Shown here: positions 34,672-44,224 of the stretch, piece after piece
Layout of the letters: each line of letters begins with the position of its first letter
Numbering within the stretch: position 1 is the first letter of the stretch
Assembly: GCF_014843845.1 (NCBI RefSeq)
Contig: NZ_JHQS01000015.1
Location: forward strand, 186,001-250,000
Source: Mesorhizobium amorphae
GTDB lineage: Bacteria; Pseudomonadota; Alphaproteobacteria; Rhizobiales; Rhizobiaceae
Direction of reading: 5' to 3'
DNA: 64,000 nucleotides
Position numbers and translations under genes: made by a program
Notes under the pieces: generated by a model
What the model saw: the letters and a program-made list of their open reading frames with translations, nothing else
What the model was told of the DNA's origin: nothing
Databases searched by the model: none

Positions 34672-35705
34672 TGTTTCGCACCGGCCCGCGCAACCTGATC
34701 ACCGATGTCGCCGGCCTGCGCGTCGGCAATGCCGCCGACGCCAGGCTGAAGTCGGGCGTGACCGCCCTGCTTTGCGACGAACCGGCGGTGGCCGGCGTGC
34801 AGGTGCTGGGCGGCGCACCCGGCACGCGCGAGACGGACCTGCTCGAACCGCAAAATTCCATCGAGGCGATCCATGCCGTTGTGCTCTCGGGCGGCTCGGC
34901 CTTCGGCCTCGATGCCGCATCCGGCGTGCAGGCGGCCTTGCGCGAGAGGAACATCGGCGTCGAGGTCGGCGGCTTTCGCGTGCCGATCGTGCCGGCGGCG
35001 ATCCTGTTCGACCTGCGCAATGGCGGCGACAAGGACTGGGGCCGCTATCCGCCCTACCGCGAGCTCGGCTACGAGGCCGCCCAGGCCGCTGCGGCCGACT
35101 TCGCCCTCGGCACCGCTGGCGCCGGCACCGGCGCACTGACATCGGGACTCAAGGGCGGACTCGGTTCGGCTTCACTACTGCTGGAAAGCGGCGTCACCAT
35201 CGGCGCGCTCGCCGCCGTCAACCCGACCGGCTCGGTGACCGTCGGGCGAACCCGCCACTTCTGGGCGGCGCCTTTCGAGATCGGCGACGAGTTCGGCGGG
35301 CTTGGCTATCCATCGCCGATGCCGGAAGACGCAAGACGGATCCTGTTGAAGTTCCGCGACCGGAAGTTCACCGGCAAGGATAGCGACAGGCAGGCGGAGA
35401 CCGGCGGCAACACCACCATCGCCGTGATCGCCACGGACGCCGTCCTCACCAAGGCCGCCGCCAAGCGTCTGGCGATATCGGCGCATGACGGCTTCGTGCG
35501 CGCCATCTGGCCGACGCACACGCCGGCCGATGGCGATCTGGTGTTCGCTCTGGCGACCGGCAAGAGCGGCATTCAGCTTTCAGCCAACGACGCCATCGAC
35601 CTCTATGCGGCGGCCGGCGCCACCATGGCGCGCGCCATCAGCCGCGGTGTGCATGCGGCCACCCCGGCCGACGGCGATCTGTTTCCGGTCTGGTCGTCGC
35701 GCTAA
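34671..35705 (+). CDS. P1-family (DmpA/S58) N-terminal-nucleophile peptidase
   Basis: 344 residues. The DmpA-type hydrolases self-cleave to give two chains and expose an N-terminal Ser or Thr nucleophile; they act as D-aminopeptidases or beta-aminopeptidases. The fold is seen from NLITDVAGLRVGNA, AVVLSGGSAFGLDAASGV, and the likely processing site in TGGNTTIAVIATDAVL, where a Thr follows Asn. The ATG overlaps the stop of the binding-protein gene (TGATG), implying coupling; together they might take up and hydrolyse an amino-acid-like compound, which is an inference. Confidence 0.88.
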   Translation: MFRTGPRNLITDVAGLRVGNAADARLKSGVTALLCDEPAVAGVQVLGGAPGTRETDLLEPQNSIEAIHAVVLSGGSAFGLDAASGVQAALRERNIGVEVGGFRVPIVPAAILFDLRNGGDKDWGRYPPYRELGYEAAQAAAADFALGTAGAGTGALTSGLKGGLGSASLLLESGVTIGALAAVNPTGSVTVGRTRHFWAAPFEIGDEFGGLGYPSPMPEDARRILLKFRDRKFTGKDSDRQAETGGNTTIAVIATDAVLTKAAAKRLAISAHDGFVRAIWPTHTPADGDLVFALATGKSGIQLSANDAIDLYAAAGATMARAISRGVHAATPADGDLFPVWSSR

Positions 35706-35736
35706 AGCAATTTCAGGAAAAGTCGCGCCGGTACGT

Positions 35737-35991
35737 TCACACGGGATCGGATTTTTCTTCCTCGAAGGTCACCGCGACATCCGAATTGGCCGACAGCCAC
35801 ACTTTCTTGCCGTCGACTTCGGCGACAAGGCTCAAGGGAATATAGTGATGATGTCCCTTGTGGGTGCCCTCGCCGCTGTCGGCTTTTGTCAGCTTGATCC
35901 GCTTTCCCTCGACCTTGTCGACGGTGCCGACATGGACGCCATCGGCGCCGACCACTTCCATATGCTCGCGAATTTTGCTGGCGTCGGTCAT
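35737..35991 (-). CDS. DUF2171-domain protein
   Basis: 84 residues, soluble and acidic, of the PRC-barrel-like DUF2171 family: REHMEVVGADGVHVGTVDKVEG then IKLTKADS and HHYIPLSLVAEVDGKKVWLS. Such proteins are small and often linked to stress, but their function is unknown. Two alternative frames over this stretch read less well. It stands alone between a convergent peptidase gene and the divergent DUF2259 gene 130 bases away. Confidence 0.85.
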   Translation of the reverse strand: MTDASKIREHMEVVGADGVHVGTVDKVEGKRIKLTKADSGEGTHKGHHHYIPLSLVAEVDGKKVWLSANSDVAVTFEEEKSDPV

Positions 35992-36121
35992 GATGCTTCT
36001 CCATTAGGCTGCCGACAACAACAATCGGCCGCCCGATTGGATGCGTCGCCATCGCCCCGGCACGTCCTGTTCACCATGATGTGATAGGGGTGTCCTATCC
36101 TTTCAGCTGGAGCGAAAGCCA

Positions 36122-36847
36122 ATGCGAATTCCTGTTCTGATCGGCGCCTGGCTGTTCGCGCAGCTCGCGGTCACCATCCCCGCCAGTGCCGGCGATGTCG
36201 CCGAGCTTGAGATCCTCGGCTTCACCAAGGATGGCGGCGTTTTCGCCTTCGAGGAATATGGCGTCCAGGACGGATCGGGATTCCCCTATGCCAATCGCTA
36301 CTACATCGACGTCAATGACGACACATTCCTGAAGGGCACGCCGATCAAGGTCCGGCTCGACGACGAGAACGCCACGCTCGAGGCGGCGCGCCTGCAGGCC
36401 CGGCAGAAAGGCGAAGCGATCGTCAGCCATGCGGAGCTCAACGCCAATCGCGGCATCACCGCCGGCTTCAACCCGGTGACCGAACTCTCGGCCGATCCGT
36501 TCCGCATGGTGGTCAATCCACGGCCGATCTTCTCGCCGGTCGACCCCCCGCTCGAATTCCGGCTCGACGAGATCGCCATGAACGACACCGAACGCTGCCA
36601 GAGCCTGGGCGAGATCAATGGCTTTCGCCTGCTGCGAATCGAGGCGAAGGATGGCGGCCAAACGCATCTGTTGCATGAGGACAAATCGATTCCCCAAAGC
36701 CGAGGCTGCCCGAACGGCTACCAGATCGGTGCGGTGCAGACATTCTCGCTCGACAGTCTCAGCGCCTACGCCGTTCTGATCGCTGTCCGACAATACGGCT
36801 TCGAAGGGCCGGATTTTCGCTGGATCGCGGTGACCGGCCGCCTGTGA
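36122..36847 (+). CDS. DUF2259-domain secreted protein
   Basis: 241 residues with a signal peptide (FAQLAVTIPASA-GD). The DUF2259 family is described only as predicted secreted protein. Characteristic segments are ELEILGFTKDGGVFAFEEYGVQDGSGFPY and ANRYYIDVNDDTF, with DIATER-like MNDTERCQSLGEING further on. Two Cys could pair. The ribosome site is AGCTGGAG. It overlaps the following membrane protein by four bases and leads toward purB. No catalytic motif is visible. Confidence 0.85.
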   Translation: MRIPVLIGAWLFAQLAVTIPASAGDVAELEILGFTKDGGVFAFEEYGVQDGSGFPYANRYYIDVNDDTFLKGTPIKVRLDDENATLEAARLQARQKGEAIVSHAELNANRGITAGFNPVTELSADPFRMVVNPRPIFSPVDPPLEFRLDEIAMNDTERCQSLGEINGFRLLRIEAKDGGQTHLLHEDKSIPQSRGCPNGYQIGAVQTFSLDSLSAYAVLIAVRQYGFEGPDFRWIAVTGRL

Positions 36848-37368
36848 CACCGCTTCCTCAACCCACCATGCGCACTCGCACCCGAGGCCGTCTGCGGAGC
36901 GCCTTGCCATCGCTGCGCACTGCATTTCTCGGCGCCGTGTTGTGGGGCGCGACGATGGGCGCCAGCGCGTTGATCAATCTCCTGCTGGACGATTGGGAAA
37001 CGCCGGCCAAGATCCGCTTTGTGTCGCTGCTCTATGCCGCTGGTGGCGTGCTGGCATTCCCGGTCGGCCTGTTTCTGGCGCGGCTGGTTTCGCGAGGCCG
37101 GCACTGGGAGGTTGCGCTTGCCGCGGCCTTCGTCTGTCTGCTCGCCGCGACGCTCGCTTTCACCGGCGGACTGTTCGCTCTCCAGTACCGTTCTTACTAT
37201 GCCGAATGGCATGCGCCCGCCTTCACCATCACCTGGGCATTCGAGCTGGTGTTCACGGGATTGACCGCGCTGTACCAGTTCGTCGTTCTCGGCATCCGGC
37301 TCTATTTTCCGCTCGGTTTCGCGGCACTCGCTGTCGCCAGCGTCTGGTTTGCGCGCCAGCGGCGTTGA
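36844..37368 (+). CDS. Four-pass membrane protein of unknown function
   Basis: 174 residues with four likely membrane helices, roughly AFLGAVLWGATMGASALIN, FVSLLYAAGGVLAFPVGLFL, VALAAAFVCLLAATLAFTG and LYFPLGFAALAVASVWF. The basic N-terminus should be cytoplasmic. No family was recognised. It starts with a GTG that overlaps the DUF2259 stop by four bases; an ATG eight codons later is the alternative. It lies 58 bases before purB, with which it may share transcripts by chance rather than function. Confidence 0.65.
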   Translation: MTPLPQPTMRTRTRGRLRSALPSLRTAFLGAVLWGATMGASALINLLLDDWETPAKIRFVSLLYAAGGVLAFPVGLFLARLVSRGRHWEVALAAAFVCLLAATLAFTGGLFALQYRSYYAEWHAPAFTITWAFELVFTGLTALYQFVVLGIRLYFPLGFAALAVASVWFARQRR

Positions 37369-37426
37369 GCATTTGGCCAGCCTCTGTTAGGACGCGGGCG
37401 AATCCCTCGTATGTCAGGACTGACCG

Positions 37427-38734
37427 ATGATCCCTCGCTATTCCCGGCCGGAAATGGTCGCCATCTGGTCGCCCGAAACCCGCTTCCGCATCTGGTTCGA
37501 GATCGAGGCCTATGCTTGCGACGCATTGGCCGAACTCGGCGTCATTCCCAAGGAAGCCGCGAAAACCATCTGGGAAAAGGGCGGTGCCGCGAAATTCGAC
37601 GTCGAGGCGATCGACGAGATCGAACGCGTCACCAAGCATGACGTCATCGCCTTCCTGACCCATCTCGGCGAATTCGTCGGACCGGACGCGCGCTTCATCC
37701 ACCAGGGCATGACCTCGTCGGATGTGCTCGACACCTGCTTTGCCGTGCAGCTGACCCGCGCCAGCGACATCCTGCTCGCCGACATCGACGGGCTGCTCGC
37801 CGCGCTCAAGCGCCGCGCCTTCGAACACAAGGACACCGTCACCATCGGCCGCAGCCACGGCATCCATGCCGAGCCGACAACCTTCGGCGTCAAGCTGGCG
37901 CAAGCCTATGCCGAATTCTCGCGCTGCCGCGAGCGGCTGGTGCACGCGCGCGAAGACATCGCCACCTGCGCCATCTCAGGCGCGGTCGGCACCTTCGCCA
38001 ACATCGACCCCTATGTCGAAGAGCATGTGGCGAAGAAGCTCGGCCTGAAGCCGGAGCCGGTGTCGACGCAGGTGATCCCGCGCGATCGCCACGCCATGTT
38101 CTTTGCCACGCTCGGCGTCATCGCCTCGTCGATCGAGCGGCTGGCGATCGAAATCCGCCATCTGCAGCGCACCGAGGTGCTGGAGGCGGAGGAGTATTTC
38201 TCGCCGGGACAAAAAGGCTCGTCGGCGATGCCGCACAAGCGCAACCCGGTGCTGACCGAAAACCTCACCGGCCTGGCCCGCATGGTGCGCGCCTTCGCGC
38301 TGCCGGCGATGGAGAATGTGGCGCTCTGGCACGAGCGCGACATTTCGCATTCCTCGGTCGAGCGCATGATCGGGCCGGACGCCACGGTGACGCTCGATTT
38401 CGCGCTGTCGCGGCTGACCAGCGTCGTCGACAAGCTGTTGGTCTATCCCGACAACATGCTGAAGAACATGAACAAGTTCCGCGGCCTGGTGCATTCGCAG
38501 CGCGTGCTCCTGGCGCTGACCCAGGCCGGCGTCAGCCGCGAGGACGCCTACCGGCTGGTGCAGCGCAACGCCATGAAGGTGTGGGAACAAGGCGCTGATT
38601 TCCTTGAGGAACTTTTGGCCGACAAGGAGGTCACGGCTGCCTTGCCCGAAGCCGAGATCCGCGAAAAGTTCGACCTCGGCTACCACACCAAGCATGTCGA
38701 CACGATCTTCAAACGGGTGTTTGGAGAGGCCTGA
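37427..38734 (+). CDS. purB: Adenylosuccinate lyase
   Basis: 435 residues. Catalyses two steps of purine synthesis: SAICAR to AICAR plus fumarate, and adenylosuccinate to AMP plus fumarate. The fumarase/aspartase signature [11 protein letters not shown] (about residues 264-274) holds the flexible catalytic loop; [10 protein letters not shown] and [10 protein letters not shown] are the other two conserved regions. The ribosome site is AGGACTG. A strong intrinsic terminator follows. purC, purS, purQ and purL are also in this window but in separate transcription units. Confidence 0.97.
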   Translation: MIPRYSRPEMVAIWSPETRFRIWFEIEAYACDALAELGVIPKEAAKTIWEKGGAAKFDVEAIDEIERVTKHDVIAFLTHLGEFVGPDARFIHQGMTSSDVLDTCFAVQLTRASDILLADIDGLLAALKRRAFEHKDTVTIGRSHGIHAEPTTFGVKLAQAYAEFSRCRERLVHAREDIATCAISGAVGTFANIDPYVEEHVAKKLGLKPEPVSTQVIPRDRHAMFFATLGVIASSIERLAIEIRHLQRTEVLEAEEYFSPGQKGSSAMPHKRNPVLTENLTGLARMVRAFALPAMENVALWHERDISHSSVERMIGPDATVTLDFALSRLTSVVDKLLVYPDNMLKNMNKFRGLVHSQRVLLALTQAGVSREDAYRLVQRNAMKVWEQGADFLEELLADKEVTAALPEAEIREKFDLGYHTKHVDTIFKRVFGEA

Positions 38735-38754
38735 GCATTCGAGCAGGCATTCGC

Positions 38755-38790
38755 AAAAAGCCCGCCTGACGTTGTCGGCGGGCCTTTTTG
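38755..38790 (+). terminator. Intrinsic terminator of purB
   Basis: GCCCGCC at 38760-38766 pairs with GGCGGGC at 38777-38783 around a ten-base loop and is followed by CTTTTTG. The AAAAAG before the stem makes it work in both directions, which suits the convergent VOC gene. Confidence 0.85.
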
Positions 38791-38813
38791 TCCGAGCGTC
38801 GATCAGGCGATGC

Positions 38814-39713
38814 TCACGCCTTGCCGGGAACGGTCCTGATCACCGTGCCCCACGGATCCTCGCGGGTCGTTTCACTGGCAATATTGTCCGAGCGCATCTC
38901 GACCCAGGCCAGGCCCGAGCGGGCGGGATCGCGGCGGCCGGCGCCGGAACTCTGCCAGGCATTGGCGCCGATGTGGTGGTGATAGCCGCCTGACGACAGG
39001 AATACCGCCTGGCCGCCATACTTCGCCACAGTGTCGAAGCCGAATTCCTGGTTCCACCAGGCCTCGGCCTCTTCCGGCCGGCCGACGCGCAGATGCACAT
39101 GGCCGACAATGCTGTTTTCCGGTGCACCCTGCCATCCCGCGTCGCCGGCCGGAACGTCGGCGACAACGGACGGAATGTTCAGCCGCTCGGTCGCCATGGC
39201 GATCTTGTCGCCGTTCCACTTCCAGTCCTGCGGCTGGCGGTCGGCATAGATCTCGATGCCGTTGCCCTCGGGGTCGGTCAGGTAAAGCGCCTCACTGACC
39301 AGATGGTCCGATGCGCCCTCGATGCCGATCTTGTTGGCGATGGCGTGGTTGATCCAGCGGCCAAGGTCTGCCCGGCTGGGCAGCAGAAAGGCAGTGTGGA
39401 ACAGGCCAGCGCTGCGCGGATCGTCGGGCTTCGCCGCCGCATCCGGCTCGATGACGAGCAATGGGCGATTGGCGGCACCGAGCGTGATCGCGCCGTCGGC
39501 GCGGCTCAATTCCTGCAGGCCGACGACCTGGCGATAGTAGGCAGCCAGGCTTTCGGCGTCGCGCGCCTTCAACCCGACGCGGGAAACGCTCACCGGAGTG
39601 CTGGCGGCAAAAGGCAGTTCGCTCATCATTGTCTCCGTTCGGGCGGCGCTCGTTGAAGCTCCCAAAGCCAGAAGCCCGGCGCCACCGATGATTGTACGTC
39701 GTGTCAGTGCCAA
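38814..39713 (-). CDS. VOC-family (glyoxalase/dioxygenase fold) protein with Tat signal
   Basis: 299 residues. The N-terminus LTRRTIIGGAGLLALGAS is a twin-arginine signal, so the folded, metal-loaded protein would be exported. Two vicinal-oxygen-chelate modules follow. Candidate metal ligands are the His in AGLFHTAFLLP, the His in VGHVHLRVG and the Glu in GNGIEIYADR, resembling CatE-type ring-cleaving dioxygenases. The start is a TTG at 39713 with AAGGA upstream; an ATG about 28 codons later would remove the Tat signal and give a cytoplasmic enzyme. Substrate and location are therefore open. Confidence 0.8.
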   Translation of the reverse strand: MALTRRTIIGGAGLLALGASTSAARTETMMSELPFAASTPVSVSRVGLKARDAESLAAYYRQVVGLQELSRADGAITLGAANRPLLVIEPDAAAKPDDPRSAGLFHTAFLLPSRADLGRWINHAIANKIGIEGASDHLVSEALYLTDPEGNGIEIYADRQPQDWKWNGDKIAMATERLNIPSVVADVPAGDAGWQGAPENSIVGHVHLRVGRPEEAEAWWNQEFGFDTVAKYGGQAVFLSSGGYHHHIGANAWQSSGAGRRDPARSGLAWVEMRSDNIASETTREDPWGTVIRTVPGKA

Positions 39714-39862
39714 AATCCCGGTCCTTCACGGCTGTTTGTTGTCCCGTGTCAGATCGTCGATCGCGATCGTTCACACAAGATGCCAAGAAGCGAACAAGGC
39801 GTTCACTATTGTGATCGCCAACGTCATTCGAGATGGTTGCACCCGGCATCGGCGCTCGCTAC

Positions 39863-40429
39863 ATGCGCGCCATGAAGGTCAGGGACGCAGATATTCTCAT
39901 CGTGCCGGGCTACACCAATTCCGGTCCCGAGCATTGGCAGACCCGCTGGCAGTCGAAACTGTCGACGGCGCGTCGGGTCGAGCAGGCGGAATGGTCGAAG
40001 CCGGTGCGCGAGGACTGGACGGCGAATGTCGCCAAAGCGGTCAACGAGGCCGAGCGGCCGGTCGTCATCGTCGCGCATTCGCTGGGCGTCGCGACAGCAG
40101 TGCAGGCGATGCCGCAATTCCGGCGCCCTGTCGCCGGCGCCTTCTTCGTGGCGCCGCCCGACGTCGCCAATCCGGAGATCAGGCCGAGGCACCTGATGAC
40201 CTTCGGGCCCTACCCGCGCGAGCCGCTCAGCTTTCCCTCGGTGGTGATCGCCAGCCGCAACGACCCGTTCTGCGCCTTCGACGTCGCCGAGGACATTGCC
40301 GGGGCCTGGGGCTCATTGTTCATCGACGCCGGCGATGCCGGCCATCTCAATGCGGATTCCGGCTTCGGCCCATGGCCGGAGGGCTCGATGACGTTCGCCA
40401 AGTTCCTGACCGATCTCAAAGGGACTTAA
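39863..40429 (+). CDS. RBBP9/YdeN-family serine hydrolase
   Basis: 188 residues of the small RBBP9 alpha/beta-hydrolase family: ADILIVPGYTNSGPEHWQTRW at the start, the nucleophile Ser in VIVAHSLGVATA, the Asp in VIASRNDPFC and the His in DAGHLNADSGFG. Their natural substrates are mostly unknown. No clear ribosome site marks the start; ATG at 39863 or 39872 are both possible. It is divergent from the VOC gene and ends 27 bases before the convergent aldolase gene. Confidence 0.85.
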   Translation: MRAMKVRDADILIVPGYTNSGPEHWQTRWQSKLSTARRVEQAEWSKPVREDWTANVAKAVNEAERPVVIVAHSLGVATAVQAMPQFRRPVAGAFFVAPPDVANPEIRPRHLMTFGPYPREPLSFPSVVIASRNDPFCAFDVAEDIAGAWGSLFIDAGDAGHLNADSGFGPWPEGSMTFAKFLTDLKGT

Positions 40430-40456
40430 GACCCTGGAGACAGCGCGCCAGCGCCG

Positions 40457-41230
40457 TCAGTTGCCGATCGAATCCCGCATGCTCTTCAGCAAGGTCTTGG
40501 CGCCGAGCGCGATCAGCGCATGGTCCGAGCCCATGGCCAACAACCGGTAGCCCATCGCCACCACGCGGCCTGCGACAGCCGGCTCGATGACGTAGATCGC
40601 AGCATGCTTGCCGGCCTTGCGCGTGCGCTCGGCGATCGAAGCGACCGTCTCCATCATGCTTTCCAGCGTCGAATTGACGGTGGCGCCGTTCGACCAGGCG
40701 ATCGAGAAGTCCGACGGGCCGACGAAGATGCCGTCGATGCCTGGCGTGTCGAGGATGCCGTCGAGCGCCTCGAAGGCGGCGCGCGTTTCGACCATCGCAA
40801 ACGCCATCGTGCGCTGGTTGGAGTCGCGCAGCCATTCGGCATGGTCGCCCTTGCCGTGGCGCGGGAACGCGTAGGTCGGCCCCCAGGAGCGCTCGCCCAT
40901 TGGCGGATACTTCATGGCGGCGGCGAAAAGCCTGGCGTCGGCCACCGAATTCACCATCGGCGCGATCACCGCCTCGGCGCCGAAGTCGAGCGCCCGGCTC
41001 GCCATGTCGAAGCGGCCGACCGGAATGCGCACCAGCGCCGGCTTGTTGGCGGCGAGCACCGGAACGAGACCGCGCAGCACGCTGTCCTCGTGATGGCCGC
41101 CATGCTGCATGTCGAGCGTGACGGCGTCAAAACCCTGCTTGGCGACGATTTCCACCGTGAGCGCGTCCGGAACTCCGGACCATGCGGTGAACAGCGTTTC
41201 ATCCGCCGCCAGGCGTGACTTCAGGAACAT
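40457..41230 (-). CDS. HpcH/HpaI-family aldolase
   Basis: 257 residues of the class II, metal-dependent pyruvate aldolase family. The metal-binding and substrate loop residues are in FDAVTLDMQHGGH, LVRIPVGRFDM, FAMVETRAAFEALDGIL (catalytic-site Glu) and GIDGIFVGPSDFSIAW. These enzymes split 4-hydroxy-2-oxo acids into pyruvate and an aldehyde in aromatic or sugar-acid breakdown. No other pathway genes are next to it, so the substrate stays open. AAGGAAAG precedes the ATG. Confidence 0.9.
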   Translation of the reverse strand: MFLKSRLAADETLFTAWSGVPDALTVEIVAKQGFDAVTLDMQHGGHHEDSVLRGLVPVLAANKPALVRIPVGRFDMASRALDFGAEAVIAPMVNSVADARLFAAAMKYPPMGERSWGPTYAFPRHGKGDHAEWLRDSNQRTMAFAMVETRAAFEALDGILDTPGIDGIFVGPSDFSIAWSNGATVNSTLESMMETVASIAERTRKAGKHAAIYVIEPAVAGRVVAMGYRLLAMGSDHALIALGAKTLLKSMRDSIGN

Positions 41231-41285
41231 CGGCTCTTTCCTTGTTAACGTCAGCAGTTTCAGCCGGAAACGGCGGCAAAGGCAA

Positions 41286-41315
41286 AGAAAAACCGCCCGG
41301 CTGGGCCGGGCGGTC
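41286..41315 (-). terminator. Intrinsic terminator of the zeta-subunit gene
   Basis: Read on the minus strand, ACCGCCCGGC pairs with GCCGGGCGGT and is followed by TTTTTCTTT. It lies about 75 bases beyond the stop codon of the DUF1476 gene. Confidence 0.8.
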
Positions 41316-41342
41316 GATTGGTCCAGATAAAGGCTCTATCGG

Positions 41343-41389
41343 AGCATGATCCTTTCCGAAAACCGGCCTCCACTTTTCGGCATCATGCT
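41343..41389. repeat. Short palindromic repeat, AGCATGAT arms
   Basis: AGCATGATCC...TCCGAAAACC and TTTTCGG...ATCATGCT form a clean palindrome with the shared AAAACCG...CACTTTT core. It ends immediately before the stop codon of the zeta-subunit gene. Confidence 0.65.
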
Positions 41390-41710
41390 TTAGGTGTTCT
41401 TGATCTGCTCGATCGCCTGCGCCATCAACTCATCCATGGTGCGGCGGATCTGATGATCGGACTGGGCAACGCCGGCCGCATCGAAATCCGCGCGGATCTT
41501 GCGGAAAACGTCGTGATCGCCGGCTTCCTCGATGTCGGCCACGACCACCTCCTTGGCATAGGTTTCGGCATCGGCGCCCGACTTGCCGAGCTTCTCGGCC
41601 GCCCACAGGCCAAGCGCCTTGTTGCGGCGGGCTGAAGCCTTGAAGCGGAGTTCCTCATCGAAGGCGAATTTGCGCTCGAAGCCCTCTTCGCGGTCTTTCA
41701 TGCTGCTCAT
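41390..41710 (-). CDS. F1-ATPase inhibitor zeta subunit (DUF1476)
   Basis: 106 residues matching the DUF1476 family, shown in Paracoccus to be the zeta subunit that blocks ATP hydrolysis by F1F0-ATP synthase in alphaproteobacteria. SMKDREEGFERKFAFDEELRF is the family N-terminus and inserts at the catalytic interface; ARRNKALGLWAAEKLG and VFRKIRADFDAAG form the four-helix remainder. The start at 41710 has GGAGGGA before it; an ATG three codons later is possible. The atp genes themselves are not here, as is usual in the group. Confidence 0.93.
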   Translation of the reverse strand: MSSMKDREEGFERKFAFDEELRFKASARRNKALGLWAAEKLGKSGADAETYAKEVVVADIEEAGDHDVFRKIRADFDAAGVAQSDHQIRRTMDELMAQAIEQIKNT

Positions 41711-41908
41711 GGCGTCCCTCCGGGTCAAATCCGATTCGTTGGCGGTGAATATGTGTGTTGCCGAAGCACAAACCAAAAGGCCGCGGGCCGGTCAATATGC
41801 TACATCATTTGCTGCGCTGCGGCATTTCGGTCCCGAAACCGGTTGATTGAAAGGATTTGCCGATTGAGCAAACAGTGCGATTGGGATAGACACCGGCATT
41901 GAACACCG

Positions 41909-41936
41909 CCGTCTGTACACTAATTTAGGCAGACGG
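41909..41936 (+). promoter_or_regulatory. Hairpin in the purC leader
   Basis: CCGTCTG pairs with CAGACGG around a 14-base AT-rich loop, about 50 bases before the purC start. It may be a leader structure or operator; no known purine riboswitch pattern was recognised. Confidence 0.35.
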
Positions 41937-41986
41937 AGAGGAACTGGTTGCTTGCCGCCTGCCCGGAAATCCAGAGAAAAAATCAG

Positions 41987-42781
41987 ATGAAAAATCGCCG
42001 CCGCATTTATGAAGGCAAGGCCAAGATCCTCTATGAGGGACCCGAACCGGGCACGCTGATCCAGTTCTTCAAGGATGACGCCACCGCATTCAACAAGAAG
42101 AAACACGAGGTCATCGACGGCAAGGGTGTGCTCAACAACCGCATTTCCGAGTATATCTTCAACCATTTGAATCGGATGGGCATTCCGACCCACTTCATCC
42201 GCCGGCTCAACATGCGCGAGCAGCTGATCAAGGAAGTCGAGATCATCCCGCTCGAAGTGGTGGTGCGCAATGTCGCCGCCGGTTCGCTATCCAAGCGCCT
42301 CGGCATCGAGGAAGGCACTGTGCTGCCGCGCTCGATCATCGAATTCTACTACAAGGCCGACGCGCTCGACGATCCGATGGTATCGGAAGAGCACATCACC
42401 GCCTTCGGCTGGGCAAGCCCGCAGGAGATCGACGACGTCATGGCGCTGGCCATCCGCGTCAACGATTTCCTTTCCGGCCTATTCATGGGCGTCGGCATCC
42501 AGCTCGTCGACTTCAAGATCGAATGCGGCCGCCTGTTCGAGGGCGACATGATGCGCATCGTCGTCGCCGACGAGATCTCGCCCGATTCCTGCCGGCTGTG
42601 GGACGTGGCGACACAGGACAAGCTCGACAAGGACCGTTTCCGCCGCGACATGGGCGGGCTGGTCGAAGCCTATCAGGAAGTCGCCCGCCGCCTCGGCATC
42701 ATGAACGAGAACGAGCCGCCGCGCCCGACCGGGCCGGTGCTGGTCGCGTCCAGCGAGCCGCCCAAGGGCATGAAGCACTAA
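41987..42781 (+). CDS. purC: SAICAR synthetase
   Basis: 264 residues. Joins CAIR and aspartate with ATP to form SAICAR in purine synthesis. Conserved blocks are [19 protein letters not shown] (phosphate-binding N-terminus), [72 protein letters not shown]. The start at 41987 gives the usual N-terminus; a longer frame begins 13 codons earlier. purS and purQ follow after a 67-base gap, forming a pur operon. Confidence 0.97.
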   Translation: MKNRRRIYEGKAKILYEGPEPGTLIQFFKDDATAFNKKKHEVIDGKGVLNNRISEYIFNHLNRMGIPTHFIRRLNMREQLIKEVEIIPLEVVVRNVAAGSLSKRLGIEEGTVLPRSIIEFYYKADALDDPMVSEEHITAFGWASPQEIDDVMALAIRVNDFLSGLFMGVGIQLVDFKIECGRLFEGDMMRIVVADEISPDSCRLWDVATQDKLDKDRFRRDMGGLVEAYQEVARRLGIMNENEPPRPTGPVLVASSEPPKGMKH

Positions 42782-42848
42782 TTACCAAACCGGGCTTGCC
42801 GGTGACGGCGAGCCCGGCGCAGACCGTATTGATTTCTCAGGAGCATCG

Positions 42849-43088
42849 ATGAAAGCCCGTATCACCGTCACCCTCAAGAACGGCGTGCTCGACCCGCAAG
42901 GCAAGGCGATCGAACATGCGCTGTCCGGGCTGGGTTTTGACGGCGTCGGCCAGGTGCGCCAGGGCAAGGTCTTCGACGTCGAGCTTACGGAGACCGACGC
43001 GGCCAAGGCCGAGGCCGATCTCAAGGCCATGTGCGACAAGCTTCTGGCGAATACGGTGATTGAGAATTACGCTGTGGAGATCGCCTGA
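42849..43088 (+). CDS. purS: FGAM synthase subunit PurS
   Basis: 79 residues, the usual PurS length. PurS is the small structural subunit that bridges PurL and the glutaminase PurQ in the formylglycinamidine ribonucleotide synthase complex. [23 protein letters not shown] and [14 protein letters not shown] are typical. An AGGAG site lies just before the ATG. purQ starts two bases after its stop codon, so translation is coupled. Confidence 0.95.
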   Translation: MKARITVTLKNGVLDPQGKAIEHALSGLGFDGVGQVRQGKVFDVELTETDAAKAEADLKAMCDKLLANTVIENYAVEIA

Positions 43089-43089
43089 G

Positions 43090-43758
43090 GTGAAATCAGC
43101 CGTCGTCCTTCTGCCTGGCCTCAACCGCGACCGCGACATGATCGCGGCGCTGACCAAGATTTCCGGCAAAGCGCCGGCGACCGTCTGGCAGACCGATACC
43201 GAAATCCCCGATGTCGACCTGATCGCCATCCCGGGCGGCTTTTCGTTCGGCGATTATCTGCGCTGCGGCGCCATTGCCGCGCGCATGCCGGTCATGCGGG
43301 CGGTGGCCGAAAAGGCGGCCAAGGGCGTCATGGTCATCGGCGTCTGCAACGGCTTCCAGATCCTGGTCGAGGCCGGCCTGCTGCCGGGCGCGCTGATGCG
43401 CAATTCGTCGCTGAAATTCGTCTGCCGGCAGGTGAAGCTCAAGATCGACAACGCCAACACCATGTTCACCCGCCGCTACCAGCCGGGCCAGATTATCCGC
43501 TCACCGGTTGCACATCATGACGGCAATTACTTCGCCGATGCCGAGACGCTCGCCCGTCTCGAGGGTGAGGGACAGGTGGTGTTCCGCTATGCCGAAGGGA
43601 CCAATCCCAACGGCTCGATCAACGACATTGCCGGCATCATCAACGACAAGGGCAATGTTCTGGGCCTGATGCCTCATCCCGAGAACCTGATCGAGGCGGC
43701 GCATGGCGGCAGCGACGGCCGGGCGTTGTTCGAAGGTGCCCTCGGCATCGCCGCCTGA
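43090..43758 (+). CDS. purQ: FGAM synthase glutaminase subunit PurQ
   Basis: 222 residues. Class I glutamine amidotransferase that feeds ammonia to PurL. The catalytic Cys is in [15 protein letters not shown], and the His-Glu pair in [28 protein letters not shown] opens the protein and [17 protein letters not shown] forms the oxyanion region. The start is a GTG at 43090, required to keep the conserved first strand and confirmed by the tight junction with purS. Confidence 0.96.
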   Translation: MKSAVVLLPGLNRDRDMIAALTKISGKAPATVWQTDTEIPDVDLIAIPGGFSFGDYLRCGAIAARMPVMRAVAEKAAKGVMVIGVCNGFQILVEAGLLPGALMRNSSLKFVCRQVKLKIDNANTMFTRRYQPGQIIRSPVAHHDGNYFADAETLARLEGEGQVVFRYAEGTNPNGSINDIAGIINDKGNVLGLMPHPENLIEAAHGGSDGRALFEGALGIAA

Positions 43759-43809
43759 TTTTTTTCACCTGAAGAATCCCTTCTGAACGCGAGACAGGGC
43801 GGCCTGACC

Positions 43810-44220
43810 ATGAGACTGACGATTGCTCGCCTTGCTCTCTTGGCCGCCGCCGGTCTTGCACTAGCCTCCTGCCAGTCGAGCCCGAAGAGCGCGCCGGTCC
43901 CGTCGGGCAAGAGCGCGTCGCTGCTTGCCATGGAACAGGTGGCGATCGCCGCCCATAAATGCTGGATCGCCAGCAAGGATCCGGCCTTCAAACCCTATCA
44001 GATGGCCAACGAGCTGAATTCGTTCAGCGGCACGCCGCGCTTCCTGCTGGTCCCGGCCAAGCACTATGGCGGCAAGCCGCTGCTGGTAGTGCAGGCGCAG
44101 GGCAATTCCAGCAGGGTCGACGTGTTCGGTCCGCTGATGGCCGACCCGCTCGGCGCCCGCATCGGCTCGGACATCGCACGCTGGCAGACGGGCAATCCCT
44201 CTTGCGCCGCGGCCGCGTAG
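43810..44220 (+). CDS. Small lipoprotein of unknown function
   Basis: 136 residues with a lipoprotein signal: a hydrophobic stretch ending L-A-S-C, so the mature protein begins with a lipidated Cys in the periplasm. The remainder (KCWIASKDPAFKPYQMANELN, RFLLVPAKHYGGKPLLVVQAQG) resembles a rhizobial exported-lipoprotein family of unknown role. The gene starts 51 bases after purQ and could share its transcript. The ribosome site AGGGCGG is acceptable. Confidence 0.75.
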   Translation: MRLTIARLALLAAAGLALASCQSSPKSAPVPSGKSASLLAMEQVAIAAHKCWIASKDPAFKPYQMANELNSFSGTPRFLLVPAKHYGGKPLLVVQAQGNSSRVDVFGPLMADPLGARIGSDIARWQTGNPSCAAAA

Positions 44221-44224
44221 GCCA

